NCBI RefSeq assembly: GCF_025766255.1
Contig: NW_026516675.1
Span: 434,001-498,000, forward strand
Direction of reading: 5' to 3'
DNA from: Zychaea mexicana
Lineage: Eukaryota; Mucoromycota; Mucoromycetes; Mucorales; Lichtheimiaceae
DNA length: 64,000 bases
The notes under the pieces: model-generated
Told to the model about the DNA's origin: nothing
Databases searched by the model: none
The model's input: only the letters and a program-made list of their open reading frames with translations
Shown here: positions 38,004 through 50,934 of the stretch, piece after piece
Position numbering within the stretch: the stretch's first letter is position 1
How the letters are laid out: every line of letters starts with the position of its first letter
Made by a program: the position numbers and the translations under genes

Positions 38004-39241
38004 ATCCCCACAACTGTTTGCAAAGGATTTAAATTGAACATATATAGCTGTGGATTGCATTGAATGTGATTTCTATCAACTGTGTCAGGTGTTTTTCTTC
38101 TTGCAAAATAAAGGATTTATCTTAACGTATTGCACAGTGTTTAATATATATGTACTTCCTTCCTAAACAACTTGTATTTAATTAAGAATATGAAATTTAC
38201 AAGCAATGAAATACTTCGATAAATACGTATCATATTCGGTACAGCTGCGAATTGAATATTTATACACTTGAACTTTTTATCATATATTCAAGAGATACAT
38301 TTTTCCCAAGTTGGTAGTACATAGGTATTCGCTACAAAGGTCTTGCAGTCGCTGCTAGGGTAGCTGTTTGTGTGAATCAGTGGTGTCGTGCATGCATTAC
38401 AAAGTTGCATATATATATATATACTGATACTAAAGCCTGTATACTGTATTCCGCTCGTCATCTTGCTTTTATTACTATTGTTGATTGCCTCATTGGCGAC
38501 AAAGAATACGTTATTAATCAAGCTCGATTGATTTGGTCTTAGGTAATTATAAGCAAGCACTTCATTTTTTAATAATTCAGCGGTACCATTCACTATGTAT
38601 GAATGCATCAAGCCAAAAAACACACTCGCTTTCTGTAGTATTCTAATTGTTGATTTTGTGCAACATTGTCGGGCATGAATTCTTCGCCATTTCATAAGCG
38701 TAATTTATACTGTTTTGCTTTCTTCTTTTCACCTTGGTCATGATTGCGGATGGTTCTCTTTTCTTGTTGGGGCCAAGATATAGTATATATGTATATAAAA
38801 TAACTTGGATATAGCAAATATTATTGTAGTTGGTTTGAGGATCTCATAGCTCTGGTTACTTTGCATATAGTGTGCTGACGAAGCAGACACATGTTGATTG
38901 TTTAAACGCAAGGTTTAGCGGGACTTAATACTTTATCATACTTTTTAAGATAGATCGAAACAGTAAAAGCAAAAACTTTTCTTTACTGAGTAGAGCAGAC
39001 GATAGCTTTGATCCCAGTGATATCGAGAGTACGTTCTACTGCCTACTTTATACACGAAATAAAATGACTTTTAAAAGAACTTACATATACATTAAGCCGT
39101 TTTTTCGCTTCTGAAGAACTTTGTACTACAGTAAACGGAGTGCAGAGAAAAAAAGAAAATCCCACTTTTTTTTCGTTATTAAGCTTTTCCTTTCTCTTCT
39201 TTGCTTTAGCTTTTTTTTGCTCCATACGACTGATTGTTATT
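38004..39241. other. No gene seen
   Basis: AT-rich interval between the P450 pseudogene and the second reductase. The last 120 bp are T/CT-rich leader of the reductase. Confidence 0.4.
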
Positions 39242-40581
39242 ATGTCTGACAGCAGTAGTGCAGCAAACGAAGAAACTATGTATGCTTTACAGACGGTCGC
39301 TCTTGGTAAAGCCAAAGACAGTCTCAAATACGTCCAGGTACCCAAACCAAAGCTCAGTCCGAGTCAGCCTACAGATGTACTTATTCAGGTGAAAGCAGCT
39401 GGAATCAACCCAGTGGAAGCAAAGTTCAGAATGGGGAATGTTCCTTCGTTGCTGGTTAAACTGCCTTCAATTTTCGGTACCGACTATGCAGGCATTGTTG
39501 TCGCCAAAGGCGATAAAGTGACGGACCTTGAAGTGGGAGATGCTGTATATGGCTCGCTCTTCACTCCATGGGGTCCGAATGGTATGTTAAGCAAGCACCT
39601 TGTGGCATATATACCTATGTGCTCGTACTAATGCACCCATTATTAACTCGCATAGGTACTTACGCTGAATATGTAATTAAAAGAAGATTATTTTGTATCA
39701 TTTACAGTATAGAAGGAAAACTGCTTGCTTATACTACCATGTGATATTTACTTATAGATTATCGCTAAGTCTGGCTATGACTCAATTGTAAAGAAGCCAG
39801 ATAATATCTCGTTTGAAGAAGCTGCTGCGACTGGAATAGCAGGTACATTCGCAGTAAAAAGAGCGAGAAAAGTTTTCGTGTAGATAAGCGCGCGAGAAAT
39901 TCTACGAAGAGGTTCTTTTAACCTTATGCTAATCCAAATTATCTATATTCAGCTACTACTGCATACCAAGGGATTATCGTGGATGGACGACTGCCTGAAA
40001 CCGGATGTAAGAAGATCCTTGTAATTGGTGCATCCGGTGGTGTTGGAACGTACGGCGTACAAATAGCAAAAGCCATTGGTGCGGAAGTGGTAGCCATTTG
40101 CAGCGGCAAGAATGCCGACTTTGTGCAAAGCTTAGGCGCGGACCGTATTGTAGATTACACTGTGGAAGGCAGCCTTGACAAGCTGGAGAAAGAAGAAAAA
40201 GAAACTTATGATCTGATATTGGACTGCATCGGCGGTGAAGATTACTACAACAAGTTGGTATATACTCTCAAGAAACAAGGCGTGTACAGTTCTGCAGTTG
40301 GCCCAGAGATGCACGTTGGAGCAAACAAAGTGAGCATGTTGAGTGGAGCATCCATGACCTTTAAAACCATTTCTCATAAAGTATTTGGTCCACGGCGATA
40401 TTCCCTTGTCCTGAAATACCCTTGGATCCGCTTTGCCAAAGATCTGCGTCCGTTTTTGGCCAATGGATCTGTCAAGAGCATTGTTCGTGAGGAAAATATC
40501 GTGGTTCTGAAGGACGGTGTAGAAGCCCACTTGAAAATCGAGTCGCATCGTACTGTTGGGAAAATTGTCCTTCGTGTTTAG
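39242..40581 (+). CDS. Medium-chain reductase, quinone oxidoreductase-like (paralogue 2)
   Basis: Paralogue of the gene at 18065-19371, on the opposite strand. Exons: 39242-39581, 39656-39672, 39758-39842, 39953-40581, encoding 356 residues. Same motif order: VKAAGINPVEAKFRMGNV, GTDYAGIVVAKGDKVTDLE, a 17-nt exon coding GTYAEY, the exon with KKPDNISFEEAAATGIA, then the Rossmann loop ILVIGASGGVGTYGVQIAKA, LGADRIVDYT, LILDCIGGEDYYN and the end SHRTVGKIVLRV. It probably reduces quinones or enones with NADPH in the cytosol; the true substrate is not readable. Intron positions and phases match paralogue 1 exactly, so the pair arose by duplication of an intron-containing gene rather than by retroposition. 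Confidence 0.92.
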
Positions 40582-40675
40582 TCAATATTATTTTATCGAA
40601 ATAAATAGTAGTTGTACATTATGTAATAAAGTTGTTGGTGTACAGAACATGTGCTGATTCATAACTTCCATCCTT

Positions 40676-41367
40676 TCAATCAGTTTTGCTGTGAGTGGAG
40701 GCAGGAGAGATGACCTTGGAGATACGCACGTACGAATCGATCAAGATCATCAATGGGATAATGAGATAGGGAAGATAGAATCCACAAAGCGTGTAGCGTT
40801 CCATGTCTGTAAGACCGTATTCAGGATTGTACAACAGTTCAGCAAGGGTTGGAGCCAGTGTCGTTGCCACATGCGAAGCATACACTAATACAAATTAAAT
40901 TATTGCATTTGGGCAGGTTAAGATAAAAATTCCAACATTGATTGATTGCCGTTCTTGTCAACTTACCAATCAAAGGAAGACGGATATAGAGAGAGTCTAC
41001 AAAAGAGAGACAAACGATGTATTTAATAACTTCCCTCAAACTCGTCACTGCTCTTAAAAAAAACCATACTTTTCCAAAGGCCGTAGCAGGCAGCAAAGAA
41101 GAAGGGAAGCTGCAAGAACATTTCACAAAAGACAACACCTTGAAACCAGTACATAGGTGCGGTGGCACCCATGAATGGATCTTTGAAGGTCGCCACGTAC
41201 CACGCGACAACGTCCTTTAAACCTTGAGGCACCATCTCGGCAGGATACAGAGATTGGAGATCAATGAATGCAGTGATCGGGATGTGCGAAGCAAAGTAAC
41301 CAAAATATACGAGATCCAATGGTCTGGAAAACAGGCTCTTGGAAGTTGTTGCTTGATTCGATACCAT
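40676..41367 (-). CDS. TMEM97 / sigma-2-receptor-like EXPERA protein
   Basis: Small ER membrane protein of the EXPERA superfamily (TMEM97, EBP, MAC30), linked to sterol handling and NPC1-related traffic in animals. Exons (minus): 41367-41070, 40996-40967, 40884-40676, encoding 178 residues, the normal size. Four hydrophobic segments can be seen: LDLVYFGYFASHIPITAFID near the start, MYWFQGVVFCEMFLQLPFFF, TTLAPTLAELLYNP and CGFYLPYLIIPLMILIDSYV. The family pattern of an aspartate and tyrosine in the first helix and a Q/E-rich helix two (WFQG...CEMF...P) is present. The C-terminus is short and polar. It is head to head with the histidine phosphatase gene at 41495. Family call is good; ligand unknown. 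Confidence 0.87.
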
Positions 41368-41494
41368 TTTTTTTCGTGATATACGAGTTCAAAGAGAAGG
41401 AAGTAAGAAGGAGGAAGTTTAAAATAAGCGTTACATATCACATAACGTTTCTGGAAGCTCAGCTCTTTATTTTTAGTCACTCTCTCGTGCGGCA
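41368..41494. promoter_or_regulatory. Divergent promoter of the TMEM97-like and phosphatase genes
   Basis: Only 127 bp separate the two start codons, so both promoters and 5' leaders must fit here. The interval is rich in GAAGGA/AAAATAA-type sequence and lacks a clear TATA box. Co-regulation is possible but not shown. Confidence 0.55.
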
Positions 41495-42351
41495 ATGTCA
41501 ATAATCATTGATTTTGTACGTCATGGGAATACTGATGCCAACAATGAACGATGGCTTCAGGGGCAAACAGGTACAACTGTCTCATTTTTATATTATTCTG
41601 GAAACAAAGCGCTGGTTTCGTACAAAATCGCTGAATTATATAGTATGTTATAAAGACACTCTATTAAACGAAAGGGGTTTACAGCAAGCTATCTTGGTCG
41701 GCAGACGTCTTTCCATCGATGAATATGACAAAGCATTCTGTAGCGATCTTACGCGCTGCAAACAGGTATTAGTATACAAAAAGACGCATCCTATAATTTG
41801 ACACGATCACATATAAGGGACTAAAGAGGAAAGTTTGCATAAAGACTGCCCAGGCCATCATCGATCACCAACGACCTGGCGTGACGATCCCAATGGATTA
41901 TCGATCTGATATCCGAGAACGTGGATTCGGTTCTCTCTCTGGAAAACCCATATCTTATCTCATGACCGAAGCTGCTCGTCGAGGTGGAAACATGGATCAC
42001 TTTGTCAAGGATAATGGTGGTGAAACGACAGACGAGTTTGAGAAAAGAGTTATCCAGGCCTATCAAGACATATTGAAGGATATCGAAGAAACGGATGCGG
42101 ATGTGAAACGCGTGCTGGTGGTGACACATGGAGGACCTTTGAAGGTGCTTGCCCGGTACTGGATTGAGCAAGCACAGTTCAAGGTCGACCCAGCCAACTT
42201 TGCGACGGCCGGTAACCACGGGAACACCGCTGTCACTCGGATACAGGTGCCAAGGCAACAGCAAGGTCAAAATGGCTTCATAGAACTTTTGAATTCTACC
42301 ACGCATCTCGGTGACCAGCGTGGACCCGTCGATCCTCCACCTTCTGTTTAG
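41495..42351 (+). CDS. Histidine phosphatase (phosphoglycerate mutase-like)
   Basis: Branch-1 histidine phosphatase family. Exons: 41495-41570, 41656-41765, 41845-42351, 230 residues. The phosphohistidine motif RHGNT stands at the N-terminus (IIDFVRHGNTDANNERWLQG), the second arginine region in FCSDLTRCKQTA, the acid/base region in DIRERGFGSLSGKP and the second histidine in VLVVTHGGPLK. Members include phosphoglycerate mutases, fructose-2,6-bisphosphatase/TIGAR-like enzymes and broad phosphatases. The ERGFG.L.GKP pattern fits the TIGAR/cobC-like phosphatases better than glycolytic mutase, but the substrate cannot be fixed. The start at 41495 is the first ATG and leaves only two residues before the core strand. 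The C-terminal tail is Gln/Pro-rich. Confidence 0.88.
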
Positions 42352-42608
42352 TATAAAAATGCACCTATAGACATAAAGGTCTACACCGCAACATCTCACA
42401 AATATACATGTATCATATTGAAAGAATATTTTCGCTCGATGGTATGTATATGGTAGTTTGTTTAATGTGGTCTTTTATATGTAATTATCTATATGCATGT
42501 TAATGAGCAAAAGAATCGATACTAAAAGTAAATGCAGCAGCTGGATATAACTAATTCAAACAAAATAAAATCTAACAAATGATCTTGGCTGTATATATAG
42601 TATATGGC

Positions 42609-45600
42609 TTACTGTTGAAGCCATGGATCGTTCAGCACTTGATCAATAGATGGTCTTGATACAACATCGCGGCTAAGCATCTTGCGAAGCAGCTCTGTCG
42701 GCCCTAAACACATGTACACTTTATTATTAGTACCACACCAAAGAATAAGTTAAGCATTATGCGTTCATTACCTGGATAAGGAGGATCTCGTATACGTAAT
42801 TCATCACCCAATATATCATCGATTTCGTTGAATGGTGTTTCTCGAAAAATCAATGTATGTAACAGGATTCCCAAACTCCATATATCTTGAGGTGGTCCAT
42901 CATAACTAATGCCTTGCAATAACTCTGGTGCCCAATAATCCATTGTCCCGCAAAATGTCTCGAACTTTTTGTTTTCTCGGTAATATGCGGCACTTCCAAA
43001 ATCAATGATTACAGCCGTACCCGACTCATCCAAGATAATGTTTTCATCCTTGATATCGCGATGTACGATCTTGTTTTTGTGGAGATATTGCACACCTTCA
43101 GCTACTTGTCGAAAAATGGTCTTTGCTTCTTGTTCGCTGATGGTTTCGTTCAACTCAATATAATCAAACAAATCCATCCCATCCCCGTGCAGCTCCATGA
43201 CAACGTAATAAAATTCTTGATCCTCCATATGTGTTACTGACTTGAGTGAGATTATTATAAACATAATAGGTAGTAATGTCGACTATTGTAAGTTTTTAAG
43301 GTAAAACTTACATAGGCTGCAACAGTTTATGTGTGGTTTCTGCTTCAGTGTCCGTAAGATGTGGATTTCTGCAGGCACTATGTCTCCCACTCGTCGATCA
43401 CTAGATGATACAGAATATATAAGAATAATAAGGAAAATGGAAAGATCCATATTCTATACCGCCATATATTAAAGTAATACAGCTTACCGCATCCACGAAT
43501 CAACAATAATACGTGATTTGGTAATGGATTTAATGACGATTCTTTTCTAGAAACATCAATGACGCAAATCGGTTATACATTGGCTTTATGGTGAATATCA
43601 TCCTAAAAACTCTGACTCTTACCTTTGTTTCGTCATCTTTACGATAAGCAAGCATTGCTGTTCCATATGTTCCTTCACCCAAAGTAGCTTCAATCACATA
43701 GTCATCCAGTGGGTGCTTGTCTCCATCGGTTGGAAGGGGAGGGGGCCATTGATGCTGTTGTTGTTCGGTTGTCGTCGGCGCCGGTTCCGGGACAGGTATC
43801 ACAGGATCCGGCGCTGATTCCGCGATTTCTTCCAAAGGTGCCAAGCCTCTACGCACATTTCTTGTCTTCAGTATCCTTTTAGTCAGTGGTTGTCGATGGG
43901 TATCAGAATCTTGGTCAATATTGCTGTCGTCACTCGTAGCAGGTGGAGACCCGGACGCTACGGCTGCTCCTGGTCTTGATAATACATTTTCCTCTTGATC
44001 GTGACTATTACTTCTGTCCTTATCATCTTCTTCTTCATTGCGAGTGAGCGTCTTAGTAGTGGCTGAGGATGATAGCTGGGCGACACTGGCTTTCCGTTTA
44101 TTATTGTTGCTTCGTCGAACAACCGAGTGTATCCGGTCAAAACTGACCCAAATACTAATCAAATCCTCCTCAGCACTTTCAATCGATCGTAATTGAAGCT
44201 GGACGTCAAAATGACTACCGTCACGATGCTTGGCATAAATACTTGGTAACCACGCCGTGCTGTTGTTGCTACCTCCACTTTGTAAAGAGCTGACAGACAA
44301 CTTTCGTTCAGTATCTTGTGTCAATGGTCCACTACTTGGCTGCTGCTGTAGAAAAAGAGCTTTTCGACAAGTTTGATTACTGATCACTGTGCCGTCATGC
44401 AACCAAAGGCTGTTGTTCTTGTTGTCATCAAGGCGTAACCCGCTCAAAATGTCATGGAATTGTGGCAAAAGCTGATCAATATTCATCTTTTCCGAAATGG
44501 AATCAACGTGATGGTAACCAAATAGGTACTTTGCTGGGACTGGATTGATGCTTTGGATAGTACCGTCGCTTGTGTGTATTGTGATCATGCCAGCAATAGC
44601 TGGTAGTGATGTGATTTTAAGCGAAAATTGATGTCCTTTGTCGTCGTCGGGGTGAAGCGTTACCATGACCGGGAAAAATGCGCCAGATTTGGCCTGTGCG
44701 CCAAAGAATCTCCACTGCTCGAGCGACGTCAAAGTGATGTTTGCTGCAGGTTCAATATCGGTTGCGGTCGGTTTCGTCTTTAGTTGCGGAATCAACAAGT
44801 CAATGGGTTTGCCAATGACGTGGTTACTTTGATATCCGAAAAGTTCTTCCATTTTGCCAACGATATCAGTTATAATTCCCTGAATAGAGTTTAATCACAA
44901 TAGTATATAGAACATAGACGGAAGACAGCATAAGCGAAACGATTATTAATGCCATTCAAGATCATTCTGACTTTTTGACAAATGAAAGAAAGAAGCTTAC
45001 CTTTGAATTTAAATGTGCAGATAACGTGCTTTCGCAAATCTCCTCAAAAATCCAAATATATACAACTTGGCCATTATCACGCTCCTTTTCTTTGAGCCAA
45101 AGTGAGGCAGCTGATAAGTCGCCATTGGTTTTGACAATAGGCATCTAATAATCACACCATTATAGTCCATACGTTGTAGAAATTACAGAAATTTCCCTGC
45201 CCTCTCGCTCTCAACCTTGCCATTTTTTCATTTAGTTCAAAATAAATATCATACTGACCACATTGCCACACACCAATACGGAGCTCTTTCCGTGTCTCGT
45301 ACCGACAACAGGCAAGTCCTTTCGATGCGACAATAGATACTCTACCTGCTTTCGAAAAGGTTGTTGTAGCACCGAGAGAATTGTCTTGCCAACATAAGAC
45401 TTGTTGATTCCAAAGCACAGACTGGCAATATCGTTGAACAACAATATCGTTCCATCCACACTGGTTGTAAAAATCGCCTGATTTTGCGGTAAGTATCGCG
45501 TGGGTGCGTGGAGTGCCCGCCTGTAGTAATTTTCAGCGGCGACGGCTGCTGTTCTTGTTGTTTCTGTAGCTGACCGCGGAATGGGTGATACAGAGCCATG

Positions 45601-46236
45601 TGCGGATTCATATATCGGTGGCAATGAAGTGCTGTTTTGGTCTATTGAGCTGCTCCGCGGTAACGTTTGACGTCTTGCTGCTGAACCATTTGACGTACTA
45701 CTGCTACTCCCACTATTGCTGCTACTGATACTGAACACATCATCTGTTGGTGGCGGTAGCATTGGCTGCTCGGAACTGCTACTGCCACTAGTAGCTAGCA
45801 CTTCTCGAAATATATTACTGCTATTGTCATAATCAATGCTCGTCCGTGGAGTATTTTGGGCGCTCCAATAATTTGTTTGCCAGTCATACGTAGCCATTGC
45901 CCCACCAATGTCAGGATGGGAGAAACGCCGCGTAACACGATCATCCAGTTTGTAACGAAGCCGCTTGATTAGGTCTACTCCACGGCGTATCATGTGCTTC
46001 CGACTGGTTCTGGCGGACTTGGTCGTGCGATAAAACGCCGGATTGAAGCTATAACTGTAAAGCGACTCTTGTGAAAATTTCGCAATAATGTCATTTTCTA
46101 AACAGACAGAGTGTCGTGGATTATCTTCGCTATTTTGTCGGAGTCGTGTAAGACTTCGCTTGGAGTAATAATCTTCCATGTCATCGTCCTCATCCTCATC
46201 CTCGTCGTCTTCTTCTACCACGTTGTCCGTTGACAT
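42609..46236 (-). CDS. PAS domain-containing protein kinase (PAS kinase)
   Basis: Nutrient-sensing serine/threonine kinase of the PASK/Psk1-Psk2 family, which couples PAS sensing to glycogen and translation control. Exons (minus): 46236-45259, 45144-45001, 44879-43623, 43546-43488, 43400-43312, 43236-42772, 42703-42609; 1028 residues, typical for fungal PSKs. The N-terminus is acidic and Ser-rich. PAS-like regions start near ALHAPTRYLPQNQAIFTTS and continue through the exon 2 sequence, and again at GIITDIVGKMEELFGYQSNH and ITIHTSDGTIQSINPVPAKY. The kinase domain occupies the last about 260 residues: TLGEGTYGTAMLAY, KRIVIKSITKSRI, the PASK-like MELHGDGMDLFDYIEL, HRDIKDEN (near 900), IDFGSAAY, TFCGTMDYWAPELL. 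The start at 46236 is the first ATG of the frame. The 43237 acceptor was chosen because it alone keeps the frame. Confidence 0.93.
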
Positions 46237-49200
46237 TAATCTTTTTGAAAACCGTATCAGCAACTCTTTCTTTCTTTCTCTAACCCTTCGTATTTGCCAG
46301 TGTATCTTCTGTGCCGTACTTTACTCCTTCAACCTGCTCAGCGCCACGGCCAGGAGAACTTGAATCGTTTTGTTTCGTATTTTGGTTTGTTACGGCATTG
46401 TCAAAGTCTGAAGATGTTCCGCTTGCAATGGAAGCTATTATTTAAACAAAAAAAAGCAAACACGTACACAGAACGTTGGAATTCATTAATTATTTATTAG
46501 TTTCGCGTAAACGTTCTCTTCTTAATATACCTGATGAAGTGGTTCGGTTCATTCCAGAGCAAACGTCAGCATTGCAAAAAGAGAAAGAAAGGGAGACAAG
46601 TGGATTGCGGGGTTTTTTTCCAGCGGAGGCATTATGCCGCTATGCTACATACAAAAGATGCGCTAACTTCATAGACAGCAGTTGTGTCCATTGTTAGTAC
46701 CTAGGAGCTGTTTCGTGCTTGATGATGGCTAAACTGGATTTAAGCGCTGAGAAACTTTATGGAGAGAATTTTGAGATGAAGACTCTGAGTATGCGTATCC
46801 CAGCAATTACATTCTGGAGAAGAACAAGTATGTGTGTGTGTCTGTAAGAAGGTTGCACAACATCAAGCGCCATCTTGCCTGCAGAACGCGTGCACACCAT
46901 CCACAAATGGGGGTCTGGATTGCTTTGGAAACAAAAGCTCTACATAATAGGTACTATACCTGTCTTCTATTCAGAAGGCTCCTATTTCCCCATCATTGCA
47001 ACTCTATTGAACACGTAATACACAAAAGGATGTGCTTGCTCTAATAAGAAGCCCAACGATCTTCGAATAACACTACATGCATAATATGCAGTCATGTATG
47101 TGATCAATTACCTTAGTCAAGGGTTAAACAACTTGTGGCAGCAGCATGCTGGTACACACACATACAAGAAGCACCATTATATCATAGATAATACTACCTA
47201 AATCTGCTCTCCTCCAAATAAGAGACAATCGTCGCTGCATTGTTCATACATGCAGCATATGAGAAAATACTATCTTAAATGCTACTCGACCCAAAACAAA
47301 TAAAAGTGCTTCATCATTAATGGCTTATTGGTTATGCGGAACCGCCCTTCAAAATCATATGATGAGCAGAATTCGGCCTTTCCGCCTAAAAAAGTTTCTA
47401 ATATAAAGGTTAAAATCCAAAGACATCATTATCGCGGGTAAGATAGTGGTACATTGATGGCGCGTCCCATGCGTGCATTGAAAACGTGTTCTTGTGAAAC
47501 AATATTACAGAGTTGCTGCTACATAGCAATGAGTGACACTGCTGTTGGTTATATTGTTACAAATCACGCAAAAATACATTTGACGGAACGTGTGAATGAT
47601 ATGTCTTTGAGCAATCGATATATTAAAAATATTGACATTATGGCTGCAGATGGCATAGGTCAATAGATAGATAATAAAGAAAGAGCTTGTGTACGTACAT
47701 AATTATCAGATAGTATAGTCGTATAGTATATGCGACGGGTGCATCAGTTGCACTGCCATAGGGGCTGTTTGAATAGATGGAAGACAAGGAATTGGGGTAG
47801 GGGAAATTACTATTAAAATTATGTTTCTGGAGGAGCAGATGGTTCTTCTCCCCCCCCAACCCCCCTGAAGTTACTACAATTACGTCATGGGAAATATATG
47901 CAGTTTTATAATAATGGAGCTGACGCATGCAATTTAAGCTTTTTGATATGGCCAATAACACTTTTTCCGATAAGCCTCGAACGCTCTTTCAGAGCGACTT
48001 TGTGTACCGTGGGTCGGAGCATGATACTTGAAAAAGCCAAACTGGATCATATACTCGATTTTGTAAGATCGATTATAATATGTGTGTGGACAAAAAGCAA
48101 AAAAGAAAAAGCTATGCCTATTTCGGTTATGGTTCCCAATCGATTGGCATGTCTTATTTAGCGGCTGTCTGTTGTGATCAGCAATCAGGCTTCCCGACGC
48201 GTCAAGGAGCATCATTTCACTTGTTGTAGTTGAATTCTGACATATACTTGTCAGCGCTTCTCCTTACACCGTTTTACTCTTGCAATGCATTTAGTTGACG
48301 CGTGTCATCAGGGTCCGTCTTACCACCCTTCGTTTCTCTGTATCTGCTAACTCTTGATCATGAAGAAAACATTTCCTATATGAAATCAGCATTTTGATAA
48401 CTAATAGTGAGTGCTTTCTACTACTGCTGTGACAATATAGAGTGCAGTACCGCAAACCCTGTCGTTGTTGAATCAACGTGTGCATTGGTCACATGGCGGG
48501 GTGGGCAATGTACCACAGCAGGCCCTGGAGAAGCATATTCTACGGGCTTTGTTCCCGAAATGTACAAAGTCGAACCCCAATTTGGAAGGGGGAGGCAAGA
48601 GGGTGGGGAGGCAGGCTGTGTGCAGGGTTGAATGTCAACGACAGTACACATTGAAGCAAGCGGCTTCTCCCTTTGCTCTCCCTGATAGCATCCGTCCGCT
48701 CCGTCCGTTTAGTATGTTTTCCTATAACGTTTTCCTCAACATCATCTTCTTCGCTTAGACTTGACGACACATCCTTACTACTATTTTCTTTTCATTTGCC
48801 CTTTCTTCTCCTCGTTTTAGGGATTTTCTTTTTGGTTTACGCAAAAAAGAAGAACAATGTAAGGGGCATATAACATAGTTTGAACCTACTCTGAAAAAAT
48901 TTCCAGAGAACGTGAAACAGCTTTGTCATATAATTTAATAAAATTATCGTTAAGCAAGTAAAAGAAGTATGTCCTATGTGTTCCACAAATTTTTGAATTA
49001 AAAAGAAGCCTTGATCTAGAACGTGGAATCTTGGGGGGTAGGCGGATCTCGGTGATCATAACAAATGTAACCGCGTGGCTGTAGCTTACGTATAAACGTT
49101 GTACATAAAGGCAGAGGAAGCGGTGTCGGGGGGGATAAGAAGAAGCAGAATGCATGAATTTAGTCGCTATTTCTACATTCTTGATGGAAAGGGAAGGAAA

Positions 49201-50190
49201 GTGGAGAGAGCGTACAGTAATCGGGTTGGCGACAAAATTAGGTAGTCGATTTAATCTTTTCCTCACGCCCGGCCCTTTTTAGGCGTTGAACAGATTCCAC
49301 CTCCCCCCTGGATCATGATAATGGTGAACTCTCGTCGCCCTCTTTCATGCGCATGAGTTCCAGCAGTAAGGTTAGCAAACTAAAAGCCTATAGCCCATTT
49401 TACCAACGTCTAAAAGAAGAACTTTGTTCAAATTCTAAAGATGCTTAACGCTCATACACAGCATGCTAGTTGCTGGGCTTGTTAGCACTACTACTGTTCG
49501 GTGAGCCTGTGGAAAGAAAATAAAAGTGTATATGTCAAATAGTGTCCTCCTGAAATATTCCCAGTAGCTCTGATACAAGAAGACGTTGAAACGTAGCATA
49601 CCAAATGCAAACAATCACTACAATTACTTGTCCGTGGCTGCAACGTGTAGAAAAACAAGCGCAACGTTACTCTCTCATGGCTTGTGTTACACTAGACGGC
49701 GATCCCATGTAGAGTATCCGAAAATTCGGGGAGGAAGCGACTGTCTAGAGATAGTAAGTTCAGAAAAGCCTAATCAGGAAACGGCGTGATGTGGTAACCA
49801 GGGGAGAATCTCTCTCTTCATTGCCGCCCTTTAAAAGGCCCATCCACCCGACCGTTCTTTCGCTTAAATTACGAATTCCTTTCGCTGTTTCCCCCACTCT
49901 CTCTCTCTCTATTTTTTCTGTAACAATTGCTGTATTACACGCAGGCACACACATACGCTTATCTATTACATATACTTTACATACACGTACACGCAAATCC
50001 TTTACCCAAACATTGGTTCCATACCAATAAGGAGGATATTCATTTGATCTATCTAGTAGAAGGCACAATTACTTGACACATTTCTTGTACATTTATCGCA
50101 CTATATAATCCTATTATACCACCATACGCCCAACAAGTCCTGTAATACACATACACACATAGGACTTTCTTATTGTTTCCGATTTTCTTC
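46237..50190. other. About 4 kb without a supported gene
   Basis: Beyond the PAS-kinase promoter no frame has splice partners or known motifs. A short frame at 46725 (MAKLDLSAEKLYGENFEMKT) reads protein-like but stops after about 40 codons. Overlapping frames around 48407-48770 on both strands, one starting MSSSLSEEDDVEENVIGKHT on minus at 48770, cannot be separated from chance. A G/C run (CCCCCCCCAACCCCCC) lies near 47851. The last 400 bp (from about 49800, with a CT run at 49900-49913) look like promoter and leader of the gene at 50191. Confidence 0.4.
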
Positions 50191-50934
50191 ATGTTTTGTC
50201 CACCGAACTTCAGTACTACTTTGGACCTTCATACACCGCCTGTATTAGTCGACCCGCGCATTGCCATTGCCGATCCGTTTTTCATGTCTCATCCGTCGCT
50301 TCCTACTGGACAAGATAATTTTTATGTCAACCATCAGCACCAGCATATTCATGATGATCATTCCCAGAAATTCTCCCACCCCGAATCTGCTATGCGTAGG
50401 CAATCCTCGTCCTCATCCACCATCACAGCCGCAACTTGTTCGACCACCGCGTTCTTTAACCATCCACCACCGCTACCACCATCTATTATCGTATCTTCTT
50501 CTCATGCTGGCCTTAGTCATAGCACTGCTGCTGCTGCTGATGCTGCTGTTGATGCCTCTAGCAGCTCTACTACAACCATAAATGCACTGCAGGATAAACT
50601 AGACACGCTTTATGACGAATGGATCTCGGTGGACATTGTATACCGATCGTTGCAAACGGCATTCCCAGTTCGCCCGCTCACTTACCTCACCCATGAGGAA
50701 CGATTGGAAGACATTGACCGAGAGTTGAGCATTGCTTACGACGATCTCATGACTCAAGTCAGACGGCTTTACCGTAACCTGAACCGTCTGAGTCGCGAAA
50801 TGGCTCAGTACAACAATATTCAGCAACAGCAACAACAAGAATTGTTACAACAACAGCAGCAACAAGGTCCGAATGTTTATGCAACAACACACTATTATCT
50901 TCCTCCTTCGGGTTTTGCGCCAACTCCGCCTTGA
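50191..50934 (+). CDS. Low-complexity protein with a short helical domain, unknown
   Basis: Single-exon frame of 247 residues. The N-terminal half is rich in His, Ser, Thr and Pro (NHQHQHIHDDHSQKF, a TTAFFNHPPPLPPS segment, an Ala/Ser run). Residues about 137-215 form a non-repetitive, probably helical domain: ALQDKLDTLYDEWISVDIVY, RSLQTAFPVRPLTYLTHEER and LEDIDRELSIAYDDLMTQVR. The C-terminus is polyGln followed by a proline/tyrosine tail. The ATG at 50191 directly follows a pyrimidine-rich leader. I do not recognise the family. The architecture (disordered Q/H/S regions round a coiled helix) is common in fungal regulators. Confidence 0.72.
   Translation: MFCPPNFSTTLDLHTPPVLVDPRIAIADPFFMSHPSLPTGQDNFYVNHQHQHIHDDHSQKFSHPESAMRRQSSSSSTITAATCSTTAFFNHPPPLPPSIIVSSSHAGLSHSTAAAADAAVDASSSSTTTINALQDKLDTLYDEWISVDIVYRSLQTAFPVRPLTYLTHEERLEDIDRELSIAYDDLMTQVRRLYRNLNRLSREMAQYNNIQQQQQQELLQQQQQQGPNVYATTHYYLPPSGFAPTPP

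Noticed and set aside
46725..47044. MAKLDLSAEKLYGENFEMKT... and the following plus frame
   Set aside because: The two pieces are in different frames without a splice site between them. Too short to support a gene.
48407..48770. Overlapping frames on both strands (97 codons plus, 76 codons minus)
   Set aside because: Neither has partner exons or a known motif. The minus one starts well (MSSSLSEEDDVEEN) but turns into low-quality sequence.
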